DNA of 6,311 nucleotides from Nitrospinae bacterium AH_259_B05_G02_I21 (lineage in GTDB: Bacteria; JADFOP01), in the NCBI GenBank assembly GCA_027717595.1, contig JALLOF010000066.1, positions 1-6,311 of the forward strand, in the 5' to 3' direction. The translations under genes were made by a program, and so were the position numbers. Positions 5,880 through 6,311 of the stretch are shown in pieces (position 1 is the stretch's first letter; each line of letters starts with the position of its first letter). A model generated the notes under the pieces. The model did not search any database. It was given only the letters and a program-made list of their open reading frames with translations, and was not told where the DNA came from.

Positions 5880-5908
5880 ATCATATGGCCCAATCCCCAT
5901 CAAGGCAA
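5880..5908 (-). promoter_or_regulatory. sigma-70-like promoter of the four-gene operon
   Basis: The minus strand reads TTGCCT (5908-5903), a 17-nt spacer, then TATGAT (5885-5880): 4 of 6 and 5 of 6 matches. The leader to TTG 5770 would be about 100 nt. It heads the YhcC-like, ferredoxin, metallohydrolase and 81-residue genes, which are close together on one strand. Confidence 0.6.
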
Positions 5909-5960
5909 GGGCGTGAGCGGAGGCCGTCGAGGGCGCCTCCCCGACCGGGCGAGGTGAGGC

Positions 5961-5990
5961 TTTACATCCCGCCGCCACTCGTGCTATAGA
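5961..5990 (+). promoter_or_regulatory. sigma-70-like promoter of the right-edge PIN-like gene
   Basis: TTTACA (5961-5966), an 18-nt spacer, then TATAGA (5985-5990) gives good matches to both boxes, with a start near 5997 and about 22 nt of leader to ATG 6019. It is divergent from the operon promoter, with about 52 bp between the two -35 boxes. Confidence 0.6.
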
Positions 5991-6018
5991 GGTGCGTGCT
6001 GTCGGACGAGAGGAGCCC

Positions 6019-6297
6019 ATGGATAGGACCTGGACACCGCAGGATTCCGCAGGAAGGTTCGCCCACGCCGAGCGTTTTACGGCGGATGTATTCAGCATCA
6101 TTCTCTTGGCGAAGACGGGGGGGTTGGAACCCCTCACTCGTGCGGTGACGCTGTTTTCTCCGCCGGCCGTGGCGGCCGAGCTCTTCCGTCCGGCTCGCAT
6201 TGGGGTCGAGGGCACCGTCATCCAACGGACGATGAAGGAAGGCGGACTCGTTGCATTGTCCGGCCCACCAAGAGCGCCGGGACGAGCAGCGCGTTGA
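6019..6297 (+). CDS. PIN-like domain protein, short and possibly frameshifted
   Basis: The 92-residue product from ATG 6019 has AGAGGAG just upstream (6009-6015) and a good promoter. ADVFSIILLAKTGGLEPL (22-39) and SPPAVAAEL (47-55) resemble the DxSxLIxLAKxGxLxLL and PPxVxxE blocks of PIN-domain proteins of the DUF3368/VapC-like kind, with D23 and E54 at the acidic positions. RTMKEGGLVAL (70-80) fits the next helix. After that the frame reads GPPRAPGRAAR and stops, well short of a full PIN domain (about 130 residues) and without the later acidic residues. The frame beginning at 6242 stays open to the right edge and ends ERRDEQRVEVGDG, which could be the continuation. So it may be frameshifted, a decayed gene or an unusual short protein. 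PIN domains are often toxin ribonucleases, but no antitoxin gene is visible in the bases just upstream. Confidence 0.45.
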   Translation: MDRTWTPQDSAGRFAHAERFTADVFSIILLAKTGGLEPLTRAVTLFSPPAVAAELFRPARIGVEGTVIQRTMKEGGLVALSGPPRAPGRAAR

Positions 6298-6311
6298 GGT
6301 GGGGGACGGCC

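Noticed and set aside
5771-5893. N-terminal extension of the YhcC-like protein to an ATG at 5893
   Set aside because: The extra 41 residues resemble nothing, cross the predicted -10 box, and lack an SD as good as that of TTG 5770.
5919-5940. GGAGGC and GCCTCC inverted repeat between the divergent promoters, as an operator
   Set aside because: It is only 6 bp with a 10-nt spacer in very GC-rich sequence and is not aligned with either promoter's core.
5962-6225. Minus-strand open frames opposite the PIN-like gene
   Set aside because: They have no recognisable domain, cover the plus-strand promoter and gene, and lack a good ribosome binding site.

Overview
This is a GC-rich bacterial chromosomal window (roughly two thirds G+C by eye). 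It has sigma-70-like promoters, strong Shine-Dalgarno (SD) sites and some TTG/GTG starts. The gene mix (DUF3891 protein, nitroreductase, CrtC/AttH-type lipocalin-like protein, MthK-type K+ channel, thioredoxin-like ferredoxin, YhcC-like protein) suggests a high-GC environmental bacterium such as a proteobacterium or a Rokubacteria/NC10-like lineage. The sequence alone does not settle the taxon. I see no tRNA, rRNA, CRISPR array, insertion sequence or phage gene.

Left part (1-2253). A minus-strand pair, nitroreductase (1063-383) then a DUF3891-family protein (338 to beyond the left edge), reads leftward from an AT-rich intergenic island. On the other side of that island a secreted CrtC/AttH-like gene reads rightward (1193-2253). 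It is split by a frameshift in a run of nine G (2068-2076): its C-terminal family signature continues in the -1 frame.

Middle (2285-3450). A two-transmembrane potassium channel with an RCK/TrkA domain lies on the minus strand, convergent with the CrtC-like gene. It has its own TTTACA-18-TATCAT promoter, a hairpin beside a strong SD, and a good internal SD and ATG just before the RCK domain, which recalls the internal start of MthK.

Right part (3451-5885). A compact four-gene minus-strand operon runs: YhcC-like radical SAM-family protein (TTG start 5770), thioredoxin-like [2Fe-2S] ferredoxin, MBL-fold metallohydrolase, and an 81-residue protein of unknown function. Gaps are 60, 4 and 9 nt. 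A promoter with a perfect 8-bp inverted repeat at the predicted +1 precedes it. The first gene lacks the first cysteine of the radical SAM cluster motif (Leu at the exactly aligned position) and has lost other YhcC signature residues. It may be a repurposed or catalytically dead member and is the most unusual item here.

Right edge (5961-6311). A divergent plus-strand gene with a good promoter encodes a 92-residue PIN-like fragment that ends early and may be frameshifted.
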